DNA from: Nocardia ignorata NBRC 108230
GTDB taxonomy: Bacteria > Actinomycetota > Actinomycetes > Mycobacteriales > Mycobacteriaceae
Length of the DNA stretch: 64,000 bases
Assembly (NCBI RefSeq): GCF_001612905.1
Contig: NZ_BDBI01000002.1
Span: 666,221-730,220, forward strand
Direction of reading: 5' to 3'
Shown here: positions 24,722 through 34,454 of the stretch, in pieces
Position numbering within the stretch: the first letter of the stretch is position 1
How the letters are laid out: each line of letters starts with the position of its first letter
Position numbers and translations under genes: made by a program
The notes under the pieces: model-generated
Told to the model about the DNA's origin: nothing
What the model saw: only the letters and a program-made list of their open reading frames with translations
Databases searched by the model: none

Positions 24722-26626
24722 GTGTCGTCTACACGCGATTTCCGCAACGTCGCCATCGTGGCCCACGTCGACCACGGCAAGACGACCCTGGTCGACGCCA
24801 TGCTTCGTCAGTCGGGCGCGTTCGCTGAGCGAGCCGAACTGGTCGACCGAGTCATGGACTCCGGTGACCTCGAGCGCGAGAAGGGCATCACCATTCTCGC
24901 GAAGAACACCGCCGTCCACCGGCACCATCCCGACGGTTCCGTCACCGTCATCAATGTCATCGATACCCCCGGCCACGCCGACTTCGGTGGTGAGGTCGAA
25001 CGCGGCCTCTCCATGGTCGACGGTGTCGTCCTGCTCGTCGACGCGTCCGAGGGTCCGCTCCCGCAGACCCGTTTCGTGCTGCGCAAGGCGCTCGCGGCCA
25101 AGCTGCCGGTGATCCTGGTCGTCAACAAGACCGACCGCCCCGACGCCCGCATCGCCGAGGTCGTCGAGGAGTCGCACGATCTGCTGCTCGACCTGGCCTC
25201 GGATCTCGACGACGAGGCCGCCGAAGCCGCCGAGCTCGCGCTCGACCTGCCGGTGCTCTACGCCTCGGGTCGTGAGGGCAAGGCGTCCAAGGAGCAGCCG
25301 GAGAACGGTCAGGCGCCCGCCGCCGAGAACCTCGACGCGCTGTTCGACGTGCTCATGGAGTACATCCCGGCGCCCAAGGGCGACCCGGAAGGCCCGCTGC
25401 AGGCCCACGTCACCAACCTCGACGCCTCGGCCTTCCTCGGCCGTCTCGCGCTGGTTCGTATCTTCAGCGGTGAGCTGCGCAAGGGCCAGAACGTGGCCTG
25501 GATCAACGCCGACGGCGTGAAGACCGTCAAGATCACCGAGCTGCTGCAGACCGTCGGTGTGGAACGTCTGCCCGGTGAGGTCGCCGTGGCCGGTGACATC
25601 GTCGCCATCGCGGGCATCTCCGACATCATGATCGGCGACACCCTCGCCGACGTGGAGAACCCGGTCGCGCTGCCGCGCATCTCGGTCGACGAGCCGGCCA
25701 TCTCGGTGGTCATCGGCACCAACACCTCGCCGCTGGTCGGCCGGGTGCAGGGCCACAAGCTCACCGCCCGCATGGTGAAGGCGCGTCTGGATCAGGAACT
25801 GATCGGCAACGTGTCGCTGCGCGTGCTCGACATCGGCCGTCCCGACGCCTGGGAGGTGCAGGGCCGTGGTGAGCTGGCGCTGGCCATCCTGGTCGAGCAG
25901 ATGCGCCGCGAGGGCTTCGAGCTCACCGTCGGCAAGCCGCAGGTGGTCACCAAGCAGGTCGACGGCAAGGTGCACGAGCCGTTCGAAGAGCTGACCATCG
26001 ACTGCCCCGACGAGTACCTGGGTGCCATCACCCAGCTGCTGGCCGCCCGCAAGGGCAAGATGGTGCAGATGAGCAACCACGCCGCCGGTTGGGTGCGCAT
26101 GGAGTTCATCGTCCCGTCGCGTGGCCTGATCGGCTTCCGCACCGTGTTCCTCACCGAGACCCGCGGCACCGGCATCGCCAACGCCGTGTCCCACGGGTAC
26201 GCGCCGTGGGCCGGTGAGATCCGCGCCCGCCACACCGGTTCGCTGGTGTCGGACCGCGCGGGCTCCGTCACCCCGTTCGCGATGATCCAGCTGGCCGACC
26301 GTGGTCAGTTCTTCGTCGAGCCGGGCGCGGAGACCTACGAGGGCCACGTGGTCGGCATCAACCCGCGTGCCGAGGATCTCGACATCAATGTGACCCGCGA
26401 GAAGAAGCTGACCAACATGCGCAGCGCGACCGCGGACACCTTCGAGACCATGGCCAAGCCCCTGCAGCTCGATCTCGAGCTGGCGATGGAGTTCTGTGCC
26501 GGCGACGAGTGCGTCGAGGTCACCCCCGAGGTGGTCCGCGTGCGCAAGGTGGTGCTCGGTGCCAACGAGCGGGCGCGTGACCTGTCGCGTCGCAAGGCCC
26601 GCGACAAGGCCGCCGCCTCGAGCTAG
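24722..26626 (+). CDS. typA: Ribosome-associated GTPase TypA/BipA
   Basis: This 634-residue translational GTPase binds the 70S ribosome and assists 50S assembly and stress translation in other bacteria. Motifs: G1 AHVDHGKTT near residue 15, G3 DTPGHADF near 80, G4 NKTD near 134. EF-G-like domains II, III and V and the TypA-specific C-terminal domain follow (ending RKARDKAAASS). An insertion of about 15-20 residues (GREGKASKEQPENGQAP) in the G domain is usual for actinobacterial TypA. The GTG start at 24722 follows AGGAGG. An intrinsic terminator stands after the stop. Confidence 0.96.
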   Translation: MSSTRDFRNVAIVAHVDHGKTTLVDAMLRQSGAFAERAELVDRVMDSGDLEREKGITILAKNTAVHRHHPDGSVTVINVIDTPGHADFGGEVERGLSMVDGVVLLVDASEGPLPQTRFVLRKALAAKLPVILVVNKTDRPDARIAEVVEESHDLLLDLASDLDDEAAEAAELALDLPVLYASGREGKASKEQPENGQAPAAENLDALFDVLMEYIPAPKGDPEGPLQAHVTNLDASAFLGRLALVRIFSGELRKGQNVAWINADGVKTVKITELLQTVGVERLPGEVAVAGDIVAIAGISDIMIGDTLADVENPVALPRISVDEPAISVVIGTNTSPLVGRVQGHKLTARMVKARLDQELIGNVSLRVLDIGRPDAWEVQGRGELALAILVEQMRREGFELTVGKPQVVTKQVDGKVHEPFEELTIDCPDEYLGAITQLLAARKGKMVQMSNHAAGWVRMEFIVPSRGLIGFRTVFLTETRGTGIANAVSHGYAPWAGEIRARHTGSLVSDRAGSVTPFAMIQLADRGQFFVEPGAETYEGHVVGINPRAEDLDINVTREKKLTNMRSATADTFETMAKPLQLDLELAMEFCAGDECVEVTPEVVRVRKVVLGANERARDLSRRKARDKAAASS

Positions 26627-26645
26627 CGGTCGGTAGGTGTTTCAC

Positions 26646-26688
26646 GGCGTCGGCCGGGTACCGGAAACGGGCCCGGCCGACGCCTTTT
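26646..26688 (+). terminator. Intrinsic terminator after typA
   Basis: A perfect 13-bp stem (GGCGTCGGCCGGG and its complement) closes a 13-nt loop and is followed by TTTT. It separates typA from lpqW. Confidence 0.82.
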
Positions 26689-26719
26689 GTGCAGTCCGGC
26701 AACGGATCGAGGGGTCAAG

Positions 26720-26725
26720 TAGAGT
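26720..26725 (+). promoter_or_regulatory. -10 box of lpqW, leaderless type
   Basis: TAGAGT followed by 7 nt and the GTG at 26733. Confidence 0.5.
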
Positions 26726-26732
26726 GCGCAGG

Positions 26733-28499
26733 GTGAATTCGGGGTGGCGCGCGATGTGGCGCGCGATGGTGCTGGCGATGATCGCCTCGACGGTGGTCGT
26801 GGCCGGGTGCACCGCGAATCCGCCGCCGCCGATCGAGAGCACCGATTCGCCCAAGACCACCCAGGCCAAGCCGGGCAAGAACACCGTCGTCGTCGCCATC
26901 GACGACATCGGGATCGGATTCAATCCGCATCTGCGTTCGGATCAGTCGCCCGCCACCAACGCGGTGAGTTCGATGGTGTTGCCGAGCCCGTTCCGGCCGG
27001 TGCCCAATCCGGCCCACCCAGGTGTGGTGGATTTCGTGCCCGACTCGGCGCTGATCGTGTCGGCCGATGTGACCTCGCAGGAACCGTTCACCATCACCTA
27101 TACCCTGCGTAATCAGGCGAATTGGTCCGACGGCGCGCCGATCGCCGCCGAGGACTTCCGGTTCCTGTGGCAGCAGATGATCTCCCAGCCCGGTGTGGTC
27201 GATCCGGCGGGCTACCGGCTGATCTCCGACGTGGCGTCCTCGGGTGGGGGCAAAACGGTCACTGTGACGCTGACCCAGCCGTATCCGGCATGGCGTGAGC
27301 TGTTCGCGAACCTGCTGCCCTCGCATCTGGTGAAGGACTCCCCGGGTGGATTCACCAGCGGACTCGTGGATCGGATTCCGGTGTCGGGCGGCAACTTCAC
27401 GATCAAGTCCGTGGATCGCGGGCGCGACGAGATCCTGCTCGAACGCAACGACCGGTTCTGGGGCACCCCGGCCGCACCCGATCAGATCCTGTTGCGGCGC
27501 GGCGGATCTCCCTCCCAGCTCGCCGAATCCCTGCGCACCGGCGACGCGCAGATGGCGCTGGTGCACGGCGGGGTCGCCACCCAGGCGCAACTCGGCGCCA
27601 TCCCGTCGGTGCGCACGACGATCATGCCGCAGGCGCGGGAACTGCAACTCACCCTCAACGGCCGCTCCGGCGACCTGGTCGACGTGCGGGTGCGCAAAGC
27701 GCTGCTCGCCCTGCTCGATCCCGCCCTGCTCGCGACCGTCGGGGCGCAGAGCGGTGGCTGGGTGGAACCCGCTCGCGCTCAAGTACTTCCACCGTCGAGC
27801 CCCGGCTATCTGCCGACCGCCCCGCCCCGGCTCAGCGCCGACGAGGCGTTCGCCCTGCTGGCCGAGGCCGGTTTCGGACGGGCACCGGAGACGCCGCAGA
27901 CGAGTTCGCCCACTTCGCCCGCACCACAGCCACGTTCGGTGGCGCGCAACGGCAAGGGCTTGTCGGTGCGCATCGGCGCGGTCGCCGAGGACGAGGCGGC
28001 ACTGGCCGTCGCCAACACCGCCGCCGACCAATTGCGCAGTGCCGGAATCGATGCCACCGTGCGCGGCATCCCCGCCGACGAACTCTACGGTCGCGAACTC
28101 ACCGAGTCGTCGGTCGACGCGATCGTCGGGTGGGAACTCGCGGGCGGTGATCCGGCGACGGTGCTCGCCTCCCGGTACGGATGTCCGCCGGTGGAGCCGC
28201 CGGGTGCCGACGGCCCGGTGCTGGCCGCGGCCGAGGCCTACCGGCAGGCGCCGAGCAATGTCGGCGGCGTTTGCGATCCGGGCTTGCAACCGTCGATCGA
28301 CGAGGCGCTGCGCGGAATCGACGTGGGCCGGATCGTCGCCGAGGCCGAGCCCAAACTGTGGGAACTGTCGACGGTGCTGCCGATCGTGCAGGACAACGTC
28401 GTCGCGGCGGCGGGCCCTCGTGTGGACGGTGCGTCCCTGTCGGGCGCCATCCAGGTCGGCATCTTCGGTGATACGGCACAGTGGCGGAGGATCCCATGA
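26733..28499 (+). CDS. lpqW: LpqW-like lipoprotein (SBP-5 fold)
   Basis: This 588-residue lipoprotein has a signal peptide and lipobox VVVAGC with the lipidated Cys26. The rest is an SBP-bac-5 (oligopeptide-binding type) fold: [22 protein letters not shown] near residue 130 and [16 protein letters not shown] near 230 are typical. In Mycobacterium smegmatis LpqW does not import peptides but steers PIM precursors toward LM/LAM synthesis and interacts genetically with pimE, which lies 2.7 kb upstream here. The GTG at 26733 fits the TAGAGT -10 box; a GTG at 26724 lies inside the box. The stop overlaps mshB by 4 bp (ATGA), so both are in one operon. A Pro/Ser-rich insert lies around residue 395. 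Confidence 0.86.
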   Translation: MNSGWRAMWRAMVLAMIASTVVVAGCTANPPPPIESTDSPKTTQAKPGKNTVVVAIDDIGIGFNPHLRSDQSPATNAVSSMVLPSPFRPVPNPAHPGVVDFVPDSALIVSADVTSQEPFTITYTLRNQANWSDGAPIAAEDFRFLWQQMISQPGVVDPAGYRLISDVASSGGGKTVTVTLTQPYPAWRELFANLLPSHLVKDSPGGFTSGLVDRIPVSGGNFTIKSVDRGRDEILLERNDRFWGTPAAPDQILLRRGGSPSQLAESLRTGDAQMALVHGGVATQAQLGAIPSVRTTIMPQARELQLTLNGRSGDLVDVRVRKALLALLDPALLATVGAQSGGWVEPARAQVLPPSSPGYLPTAPPRLSADEAFALLAEAGFGRAPETPQTSSPTSPAPQPRSVARNGKGLSVRIGAVAEDEAALAVANTAADQLRSAGIDATVRGIPADELYGRELTESSVDAIVGWELAGGDPATVLASRYGCPPVEPPGADGPVLAAAEAYRQAPSNVGGVCDPGLQPSIDEALRGIDVGRIVAEAEPKLWELSTVLPIVQDNVVAAAGPRVDGASLSGAIQVGIFGDTAQWRRIP

Positions 28500-29383
28500 C
28501 GCGCGAGACCGGCGGCCTGCTCCTGGTGCACGCCCACCCCGACGACGAAACCCTCACCACCGGTGGCACTATCGCGCACTACCGCCGTCGCGGTGTGCCG
28601 GTGACAGTGGTGACCTGCACGCTCGGTGAGGAAGGTGAGGTCATCGGCGAACGCTGGGCGCGCCTGATCGCCACCGAGGCCGACCAGCTCGGCGGCTACC
28701 GCATCAGCGAACTCACCGCCGCCCTCGCCGCGCTGGACGCGGGTGAACCGCTGTTCCTCGGTGGGCCGGGTCGCTGGCGTGATTCCGGGATGGCGGGCAC
28801 GCCGTCGGCCGAGCATCCGCGCGCGTTCGTGAACTCCGGTGACGCGGCGGTCGACGAACTCGTCGCGGTGCTGCTGGAACTGCGCCCGCGCGTGGTCGTC
28901 ACCTACGACCCGCGCGGCGGCTACGGGCATCCCGACCACATCCGGGCACACCACGTCACAACCGCCGCCGTGGCCGCGGCCGCCGAACAGGGCTACGACG
29001 TGCCCAAGTTCTACTGGACCGTCACCGACGCCGACCTGCTGCGCCAGCACACCGCCGCCCTCGCCCGCCGCACCGTCGACGGGCTGCCCGGCGCCCTGCC
29101 GGAAGGGTGGCGGTTGCCCGTGGAGGCGGAGCTGGCGGCGATGTCGACCACCGCCGGGGTGAGCACCGTGGTCGACGTGTCGGACGTGCTCGTCGCCAAG
29201 CGTGCGGCCATGCGCGCGCACGCCACCCAGGTGACCCTCGCACCGAGCGGCCGGGAGTTCGCGCTGTCGAACAACATCGCCCTGCCGGTGCTGCCGGAGG
29301 AACATTTCACCCTGGTGCGTGGCACCCGTGGGCCGGTCGGCGACGACGGGTTCGAGCACGACCTGTTCGCCGGCCTCGAATGA
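28496..29383 (+). CDS. mshB: MshB, GlcNAc-Ins deacetylase of mycothiol synthesis
   Basis: This 295-residue LmbE/PIG-L-type zinc deacetylase removes acetate from GlcNAc-Ins in the second step of mycothiol synthesis. The zinc site is formed by His14 and Asp17 in HAHPDDE plus His148 in HPDHIRAHH, the catalytic region being around Asp16. The ATG at 28496 overlaps the lpqW stop. The same order (lpqW ... mshB, Rv1171) is known in mycobacteria. Mycothiol conjugate amidase (Mca) is a paralogue, but the length, the [19 protein letters not shown]-terminal segment and the context favour MshB. Confidence 0.93.
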   Translation: MTRETGGLLLVHAHPDDETLTTGGTIAHYRRRGVPVTVVTCTLGEEGEVIGERWARLIATEADQLGGYRISELTAALAALDAGEPLFLGGPGRWRDSGMAGTPSAEHPRAFVNSGDAAVDELVAVLLELRPRVVVTYDPRGGYGHPDHIRAHHVTTAAVAAAAEQGYDVPKFYWTVTDADLLRQHTAALARRTVDGLPGALPEGWRLPVEAELAAMSTTAGVSTVVDVSDVLVAKRAAMRAHATQVTLAPSGREFALSNNIALPVLPEEHFTLVRGTRGPVGDDGFEHDLFAGLE

Positions 29384-29397
29384 GCCGACCGGCCGAA

Positions 29398-29403
29398 TAG
29401 ACT
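29398..29403 (+). promoter_or_regulatory. -10 box, leaderless type
   Basis: TAGACT lies 7 nt before the ATG at 29411 of the Rv1171-like gene. Confidence 0.45.
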
Positions 29404-29410
29404 CGCCCGC

Positions 29411-29839
29411 ATGGTGACCACCGACCAGTCCACCGCGCGCCGTGGCGTGCGTCTGCCCGCACCGCCCGATCCCCTCGTCGCCGGGCTCATCGTCGTGTTG
29501 CTCATGGTCGACGCGCTCATCACCCTCGCGCTCGAGGTGCTGTTCCTGCCGCTGTACATCGGGTCGGTGCCGTTGCCGATCGCGGCGCTGGTGGCCGGAG
29601 TGGTGAATGTCGGTCTGGTGTACGGGATGGCGAGCGTCACCGATCGGCTCGGTTTCGTCTTCGCGCCGATCGTGTTGTGGCTCTTCGGTTTCCTGCTGTG
29701 CGCGTCGCGGGGTCCGGGTGGTGACGTGATGCTCGGCAACGACGGTCGCACCCTGCTGCTGTTGGCCTGCGGGGTGCTCGCGCCCATGGGTTACCTGTAT
29801 TCCCGGGCGAATTCGCCCCGCGCCCGCCGAGCGGGCTGA
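29411..29839 (+). CDS. Small membrane protein, Rv1171-like
   Basis: This 142-residue protein has four hydrophobic segments (about 23-45, 52-73, 82-98, 115-131) between a basic N-terminus (RRGVRLPAPPDPLVAG) and a basic C-terminus (SPRARRAG). It lies 27 bp after mshB on the same strand, as Rv1171 does behind mshB in M. tuberculosis; I take it as the counterpart. The function is unknown, and a link to mycothiol is only positional. Its stop abuts the convergent TetR gene. Confidence 0.72.
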   Translation: MVTTDQSTARRGVRLPAPPDPLVAGLIVVLLMVDALITLALEVLFLPLYIGSVPLPIAALVAGVVNVGLVYGMASVTDRLGFVFAPIVLWLFGFLLCASRGPGGDVMLGNDGRTLLLLACGVLAPMGYLYSRANSPRARRAG

Positions 29840-30574
29840 TCACGCTCGACGGGTCTCGATCCCGTCGAGGATGAGGTCCAGTTCGCGGGTGAACTTGTCG
29901 AAGACGGCCGGATCGGGCTTGTCGCGCAACCGCGCGAGCTGGTCGGTATAGCGCTGGTGCAGGCGGGGGAACGGACGGGCGGCGGCCTCGCTGGCGGCCA
30001 GCACCTGGGTGGCCCACTGTTCGCTGGACAGGCCGCTCTGCGCGATCGTCATCAGCATGGCGGCCTCGCCACCGCAGGAGCCGACGACGAACTGGAAGAC
30101 GGCGTTACCCGCGATGTCGACCACGTCGTCGGGCAGGCCCGCGGCGTCGAGGATCGCGATCATCGAGTCGGTGAGTCGCATCATGTTGGGGCCGAGGTAC
30201 ATCAGCGCGGCGGTGCTGAGCACGACGGTGATCCACGGGTGCGCGAGCAGGGTCTTGCGCACTCCGGCGGCTTGTTCGTGCATCACCTCGCGCCAGCGGT
30301 CGCCGTCGGGGGCCGGGACCGGAACCTCGCCGATCACCTGGTCGACGACCAGTTCCAGTAGCTCGTCCTTGTTGGCGACGTGAGTGTAGAGCGAGGTAGC
30401 TCCGGCGCCGAGCCGGGCGCCGAGTTTGCGCATGCTCAGGGCGTCGAAACCCTCCTCGTCGAGCAGGCGGATCGCCTCCGCCACGATCTGGTCGCGGCTC
30501 AGCGCGGGTTGGTCGCGGCGTTCGCGGGGCGGCCTGGTCCACACCGACGGGATCCCGGTCGGGCTCGCTGCCAT
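29840..30574 (-). CDS. TetR-family regulator divergent from a DHA2 exporter
   Basis: This 244-residue TetR protein has a helix-turn-helix at about 28-75 (SMRKLGARLGAGATSLYTHV, recognition helix ATSLYTHV) and a large ligand domain of the TetR_C type. The ATG at 30574 follows GAGGAGG, and the protein begins MAASPTG; the frame extends upstream but without need. It is divergent from the MFS exporter, and the 160-bp shared spacer holds three operator-like palindromes, so repression of the exporter until a drug binds is the likely mode. Most relatives regulate drug efflux of this type. Confidence 0.88.
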   Translation of the reverse strand: MAASPTGIPSVWTRPPRERRDQPALSRDQIVAEAIRLLDEEGFDALSMRKLGARLGAGATSLYTHVANKDELLELVVDQVIGEVPVPAPDGDRWREVMHEQAAGVRKTLLAHPWITVVLSTAALMYLGPNMMRLTDSMIAILDAAGLPDDVVDIAGNAVFQFVVGSCGGEAAMLMTIAQSGLSSEQWATQVLAASEAAARPFPRLHQRYTDQLARLRDKPDPAVFDKFTRELDLILDGIETRRA

Positions 30575-30622
30575 CGCTGCCTCCTCTTCTGTGGCGGGTC
30601 TCGTCCAGCATAGCCGGTTCAT

Positions 30623-30710
30623 GAACAGTGTTCGGTTGCCGTACAACGTTCCCCTTGCGGACGGCGTTCAGTAGACCGTACAGTGTTCGCATTGGCCGCA
30701 CACTGTGCGG
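30623..30710. promoter_or_regulatory. Three ACAnTGT-centred palindromes, TetR operator candidates
   Basis: GAACAGTGTTC (30623-30633), CGTACAGTGTTCG (30677-30689) and CCGCACACTGTGCGG (30696-30710) share the core ACA-n-TGT. The first lies 49 bp before the regulator start; the other two are 20 bp apart centre to centre and 25-58 bp before the exporter start. Confidence 0.6.
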
Positions 30711-30734
30711 GTAGCTTCGGAAAGGGGAGCAGAG

Positions 30735-32240
30735 ATGACAACGCTCACGAAGGTGCGCGATCCGCGCCGGTGGCTGATCCTGATCGTGCTGTGTCTGAGC
30801 AGCCTGGTGCTGGTCGTGGACAACATGGTGCTCACGGTCGCGATCCCGCAGATCGCCACCGACCTCGGCGCGAGCGCACCACAGATCCAATGGATCATCG
30901 ACGCCTACCTGCTGGTCTTCGCAGGCCTGCTGCTCACCTCCGGCAGCCTCTCCGACCGGTTCGGCCGCAAGCTGGTGATGATCATCGGGCTGGTGATCTT
31001 CGGCGCGGCCTCCCTGCTCGCGGCCTATGCGGGCAGTCCGGAACTGCTGATCGCCGGGCGCGCGCTGATGGGCATCGGCGGGGTGCTCATCATGCCGAGC
31101 ACGCTGTCGATCCTGATCACCGTCTTCGACGACGACGAACGACCCAAGGCCATCGGCGCGTGGAGCGCCGTGGCGACCGTTGGCCTGGTCGGCGGCCCCG
31201 TGGTGGGTGGTGTGCTGCTCGAACACTTCTGGTGGGGTTCGGTTTTCGTCATGAACGTGCCGATCGTCGTGGTCGCTCTCGTCGCCGCGCTCGTGCTCAT
31301 GCCCGAATCGAAGGGCCCGTGGCGCACCCCCGACTTCCCCGGCATGCTCACCTCCATCATCGGCATGACGGCGCTGGTCTGGACGATCATCTCGGTGCCG
31401 CACGCGGGCTGGACCGATTCCGGTGTGCTCGCCGGCTTCGCCGTGACGGTCGTTGCCCTCGCCGCCTTCGTCGTCCGTGAGATGCGCACCGACTCCCCGA
31501 TGGTTCCGCTGCACTTGTTCCGCGACCGCACCTTCACCGGGTCGAGCTTCTCGCTGGTGCTGGTGACCTTCGCCAACGGTGGACTCGTGCTCGTGCTCAC
31601 CCAGTATCTGCAGTTCGTGCTCGGCTACACCCCGATGCGCACCGCGCTCGCCTTCACGCCGATGGCGGTGACGCTGCTGCTCGCCAACGGGGTCGGTGCG
31701 GTGCTGGTCGGCAAGCTGGGGGCGCGGATCGTCACCATCGCCGGACTCGTGGTGGTCGCCGCCGGTTTCGCGGTCCTCGCCACTCTCGACGCCGGAGCGA
31801 GCTTCACCCTGCCCGCCGTGGCGATGGCGCTGCTCGGTGCCGGTGGTGGTCTGGCCATGCCCGCCGCGATCGGCGCGCTGATGAGTGCGGTTCCCGAGGA
31901 CCACGCGGGGGTGGGCTCGGCGCTCAACGACACCATCCAGCAGGCGGGCGCCGCGCTCGGTGTCGCGGTGCTCGGCGCCATCCTGGCGGGCACCTTCGCC
32001 GGCGCCATGCCGGACTCCGCGCCGCACGCGGCGCGGGAGTCCATCGCGGGTGCGCTCGGCACCGGCGACGCCGGGCTGATCGGCCTGGCTCGCGACGCCT
32101 TCTGCACCGCCATGCAGGTCACCTTCGGTGTGGGTGCGCTCGCCTCGGTCGCGGCCTCGGTGCTCGCGGTGGTGCTGATGCGGGACGTGAAAAAGCCTGC
32201 GGCCGAGACTGATTCGGCGCCGGAGACGGTGGGCGTCTGA
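30735..32240 (+). CDS. DHA2-family (EmrB/QacA) MFS drug exporter
   Basis: This 501-residue transporter has fourteen predicted membrane segments. DHA2 hallmarks are VLTVAIPQIATDLGASAPQ, WIIDAYLLVFAGLLLTSGSL and SDRFGRK in loop 2-3, and GAWSAVATVGLVGGPVVGG in segment 5. It should pump organic cations or other drugs out with proton exchange. The ATG at 30735 follows AAAGGGGAG. The divergent TetR gene and the palindromes in the shared promoter indicate inducible expression. It stands in the region where M. tuberculosis has no insertion between Rv1171 and fbiC of this kind. Confidence 0.9.
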   Translation: MTTLTKVRDPRRWLILIVLCLSSLVLVVDNMVLTVAIPQIATDLGASAPQIQWIIDAYLLVFAGLLLTSGSLSDRFGRKLVMIIGLVIFGAASLLAAYAGSPELLIAGRALMGIGGVLIMPSTLSILITVFDDDERPKAIGAWSAVATVGLVGGPVVGGVLLEHFWWGSVFVMNVPIVVVALVAALVLMPESKGPWRTPDFPGMLTSIIGMTALVWTIISVPHAGWTDSGVLAGFAVTVVALAAFVVREMRTDSPMVPLHLFRDRTFTGSSFSLVLVTFANGGLVLVLTQYLQFVLGYTPMRTALAFTPMAVTLLLANGVGAVLVGKLGARIVTIAGLVVVAAGFAVLATLDAGASFTLPAVAMALLGAGGGLAMPAAIGALMSAVPEDHAGVGSALNDTIQQAGAALGVAVLGAILAGTFAGAMPDSAPHAARESIAGALGTGDAGLIGLARDAFCTAMQVTFGVGALASVAASVLAVVLMRDVKKPAAETDSAPETVGV

Positions 32241-32289
32241 CGCAACGGCGCGGCGCGCTCAGGTTCTCGGCCGCTGCGGTGTCATGGAT

Positions 32290-33810
32290 TCAGCGGTGCC
32301 CTTGCAGCCCGGGGGTGACGGCGTCGATCAGGGCGACCGCGTCGGTGTAGGGGATGTCGTCCACCAGGTACGCCTTCTTGCCCGCGGCCGTGGCGGCGAC
32401 CACCGTGGCCAGGCCGACGCGGCGCTGCCAGAAGGTCTGGCGGATGGTCCAGCCGATGATGCCGGGGGCTTCGAGGCAGTCGCGATTGCGGTCGAGGCTG
32501 CCGCGGCGGGTGATGAGCCAGGTGGGGCCGGTGTCGGCGGGCAGGACGCGGTGGCCGAGGCTGCGGTACCTGTCCTCGGCCAGCGCCGCCATCAGCCCGG
32601 CGAACACCACGGGCACGACCCAGATCCACACGGGCAGTGGACCTTCGACCAGCGCGAGCACGATCATGGCGACCAGCAAGATGCCCACCGGCCAGGCCGC
32701 CCGCACATACCGACGCCGGTGCGCCGCGCGACCGTGCGAGATCAAGTCGGCAGTGCCCAGCATGGTGCCGGAAATGCCCTGCGGCACAGCAGGGTCCGTC
32801 TTGGTGAGCTGTGGCCGTCGATGAGTGCGCAGGAGTTCGTCGAGGGTGCGTTCGACGGCGGCGCGCGGCGCCTGGGGGAGCACCTTCTGACGCGGATTCT
32901 CCCCGGTCATGATCATTTCCAGCTGGGCGGCGCGGGCCGCACGCAGCAGCAGCGGATCGTTGAGCGTGGCGCCGCGGAAGCGGGCCAGGTCGAGGGTGAT
33001 CTGGCGGGTGGTGAAGAGCCCGTGTCGCAGGTGCAGTGTCGAACCGTTGTCGAGGACACGCAGTCCGTACCACGTGGCCAGGTACTGCCCGCAGGCGGCG
33101 AGGCTCACCAGCAGCAGGGTGAGGACGACCATCGCGGCGATCACGAGGGCGACCACGGCGACGCTGTCGTGCCCGATCTCCTGTGCCGGAGCGGATTTCA
33201 CGATCCACTCGAGCACCCCGTACTGCGCCGCCAACCCGGCGATCGGGGCGACGATGGCCAGCCCCGTCAGCGACAACGGCGCGTACCGAACCCACGCGGG
33301 TCGCCAATGCCCGATCTCGACACCGGATTCGTGGATGGGTGTGGCGTCGTCGGCCGGCCGTTCTTCGGATCGACCTGTGTGCGCGAGCAATTCGGTGCGC
33401 AAGGTGGGAATCCGGCTCGTGTCGAGCGCGTCGAGCTTGAATTCCTCGTCCTTGGCGGTATCGGTTCCGGTGCCGATGGTCAGCACCGCAAGACCCAGAA
33501 CCCGGTGCAGCAGATCGGCTTCCACGTCCACCGAGCGGATCCTGGGCCGTGGCACCGACAGCGTCCGGCGGCCGACTACCCCGGTGCGCAACTGCACGTG
33601 ATCGGCGTCGATGCGATAGGTCGTGGTGAACCACCGCAGCACACCGAACGCGGCGACGAGCAGCACCGGGATCAGGCTCCACAGCGGATTGCCGCTGGTG
33701 GTACCGACGATCACCGAACCGAGCAGGACCGGAATGTATTTCACGATCTCGGTGACCGGATACACCAGCAGCATGCGTGGATCGAGCCGCTGCCATGGTG
33801 TCTCGCTCAT
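32290..33810 (-). CDS. Bacterial PH-domain (bPH2/YdbT-like) membrane protein
   Basis: This 506-residue protein has several membrane segments and three bPH2 (DUF304) domains, each following a membrane pair (first: YRIDADHVQLRTGVVGRRT near residue 65; second: YGLRVLDNGSTLHLRHGL near residue 255; third: PTWLITRRGSLDRNRDCL near residue 430). B. subtilis YdbT has this build and, with YdbS, protects against certain peptide antibiotics. The ATG at 33810 overlaps the stop of the small PH gene by 4 bp, so the two are one operon. The cellular role in actinobacteria is unknown. Confidence 0.85.
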   Translation of the reverse strand: MSETPWQRLDPRMLLVYPVTEIVKYIPVLLGSVIVGTTSGNPLWSLIPVLLVAAFGVLRWFTTTYRIDADHVQLRTGVVGRRTLSVPRPRIRSVDVEADLLHRVLGLAVLTIGTGTDTAKDEEFKLDALDTSRIPTLRTELLAHTGRSEERPADDATPIHESGVEIGHWRPAWVRYAPLSLTGLAIVAPIAGLAAQYGVLEWIVKSAPAQEIGHDSVAVVALVIAAMVVLTLLLVSLAACGQYLATWYGLRVLDNGSTLHLRHGLFTTRQITLDLARFRGATLNDPLLLRAARAAQLEMIMTGENPRQKVLPQAPRAAVERTLDELLRTHRRPQLTKTDPAVPQGISGTMLGTADLISHGRAAHRRRYVRAAWPVGILLVAMIVLALVEGPLPVWIWVVPVVFAGLMAALAEDRYRSLGHRVLPADTGPTWLITRRGSLDRNRDCLEAPGIIGWTIRQTFWQRRVGLATVVAATAAGKKAYLVDDIPYTDAVALIDAVTPGLQGHR

Positions 33811-34304
33811 GTGGCGTCTCCGCGATGCTGGGCGGCGATGGCGGTCAACCGAAGCACCGTCTGCTCGGCGACGGGCAGGTCGAGCGCGCTGATCTTGACC
33901 GCGCCGGCCGACGACGCCGTTGTGACCGTCACCGTGGCCAGCCCGAGTATCCGCTCGAGCGGGCCGCGCTCGGTGTCCACCGTCTGCACCCGCGAGATCG
34001 GCGCCACCCGGGACTCCTGATCCAGCCAGCCCACCCGCGTGTACACGGCCTCGTCGGTGACCTCCCACCGGTGCACCGCGAACCGCCACAGCGGAACGAC
34101 GACCAGCCCGAGCACCGTGAGCGCGACCAGCGCCAGCCCGGCGACCAACTGCCAACCGCGCCGGTCGTCGACGAACACCCACACCGCGAGTGCCACCGCG
34201 AGCACCACGATGCCGACGGCGTTCTCCAGCGCCCACAGCAGTTTCGCCTTGGGACTCGGCCGCCAGGCCGGGTCGGCGAGGATGGTTGAACGCGGCAACG
34301 ACAT
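33807..34304 (-). CDS. Small bPH2-domain protein (YdbS-like)
   Basis: This 165-residue partner has two membrane segments (about 28-48, 54-72) and one bPH2 domain (about 75-155, WEVTDEAVYTRVGWLDQESR then ISRVQTVDTERGPLER). It is the equivalent of YdbS paired with YdbT. The ATG at 34304 begins MSLPRSTILADP; the stop is the ATGA overlap with the larger PH gene. It is divergent from fbiC with a 150-bp spacer. Confidence 0.85.
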   Translation of the reverse strand: MSLPRSTILADPAWRPSPKAKLLWALENAVGIVVLAVALAVWVFVDDRRGWQLVAGLALVALTVLGLVVVPLWRFAVHRWEVTDEAVYTRVGWLDQESRVAPISRVQTVDTERGPLERILGLATVTVTTASSAGAVKISALDLPVAEQTVLRLTAIAAQHRGDAT

Positions 34305-34454
34305 GCTGCCATCGTGGCACGAGGGTGCGACGAGTTCGCCCGGCTCGGGAATATGTGCCCGCGCGGCCGAGGTTGTGGCCGAGGAAGACGACCCTCGCGC
34401 GCCCGCTACGGGCGGCGTGACCAGCCCACCACACGTTCGGGAGAGAAGTAGCGC

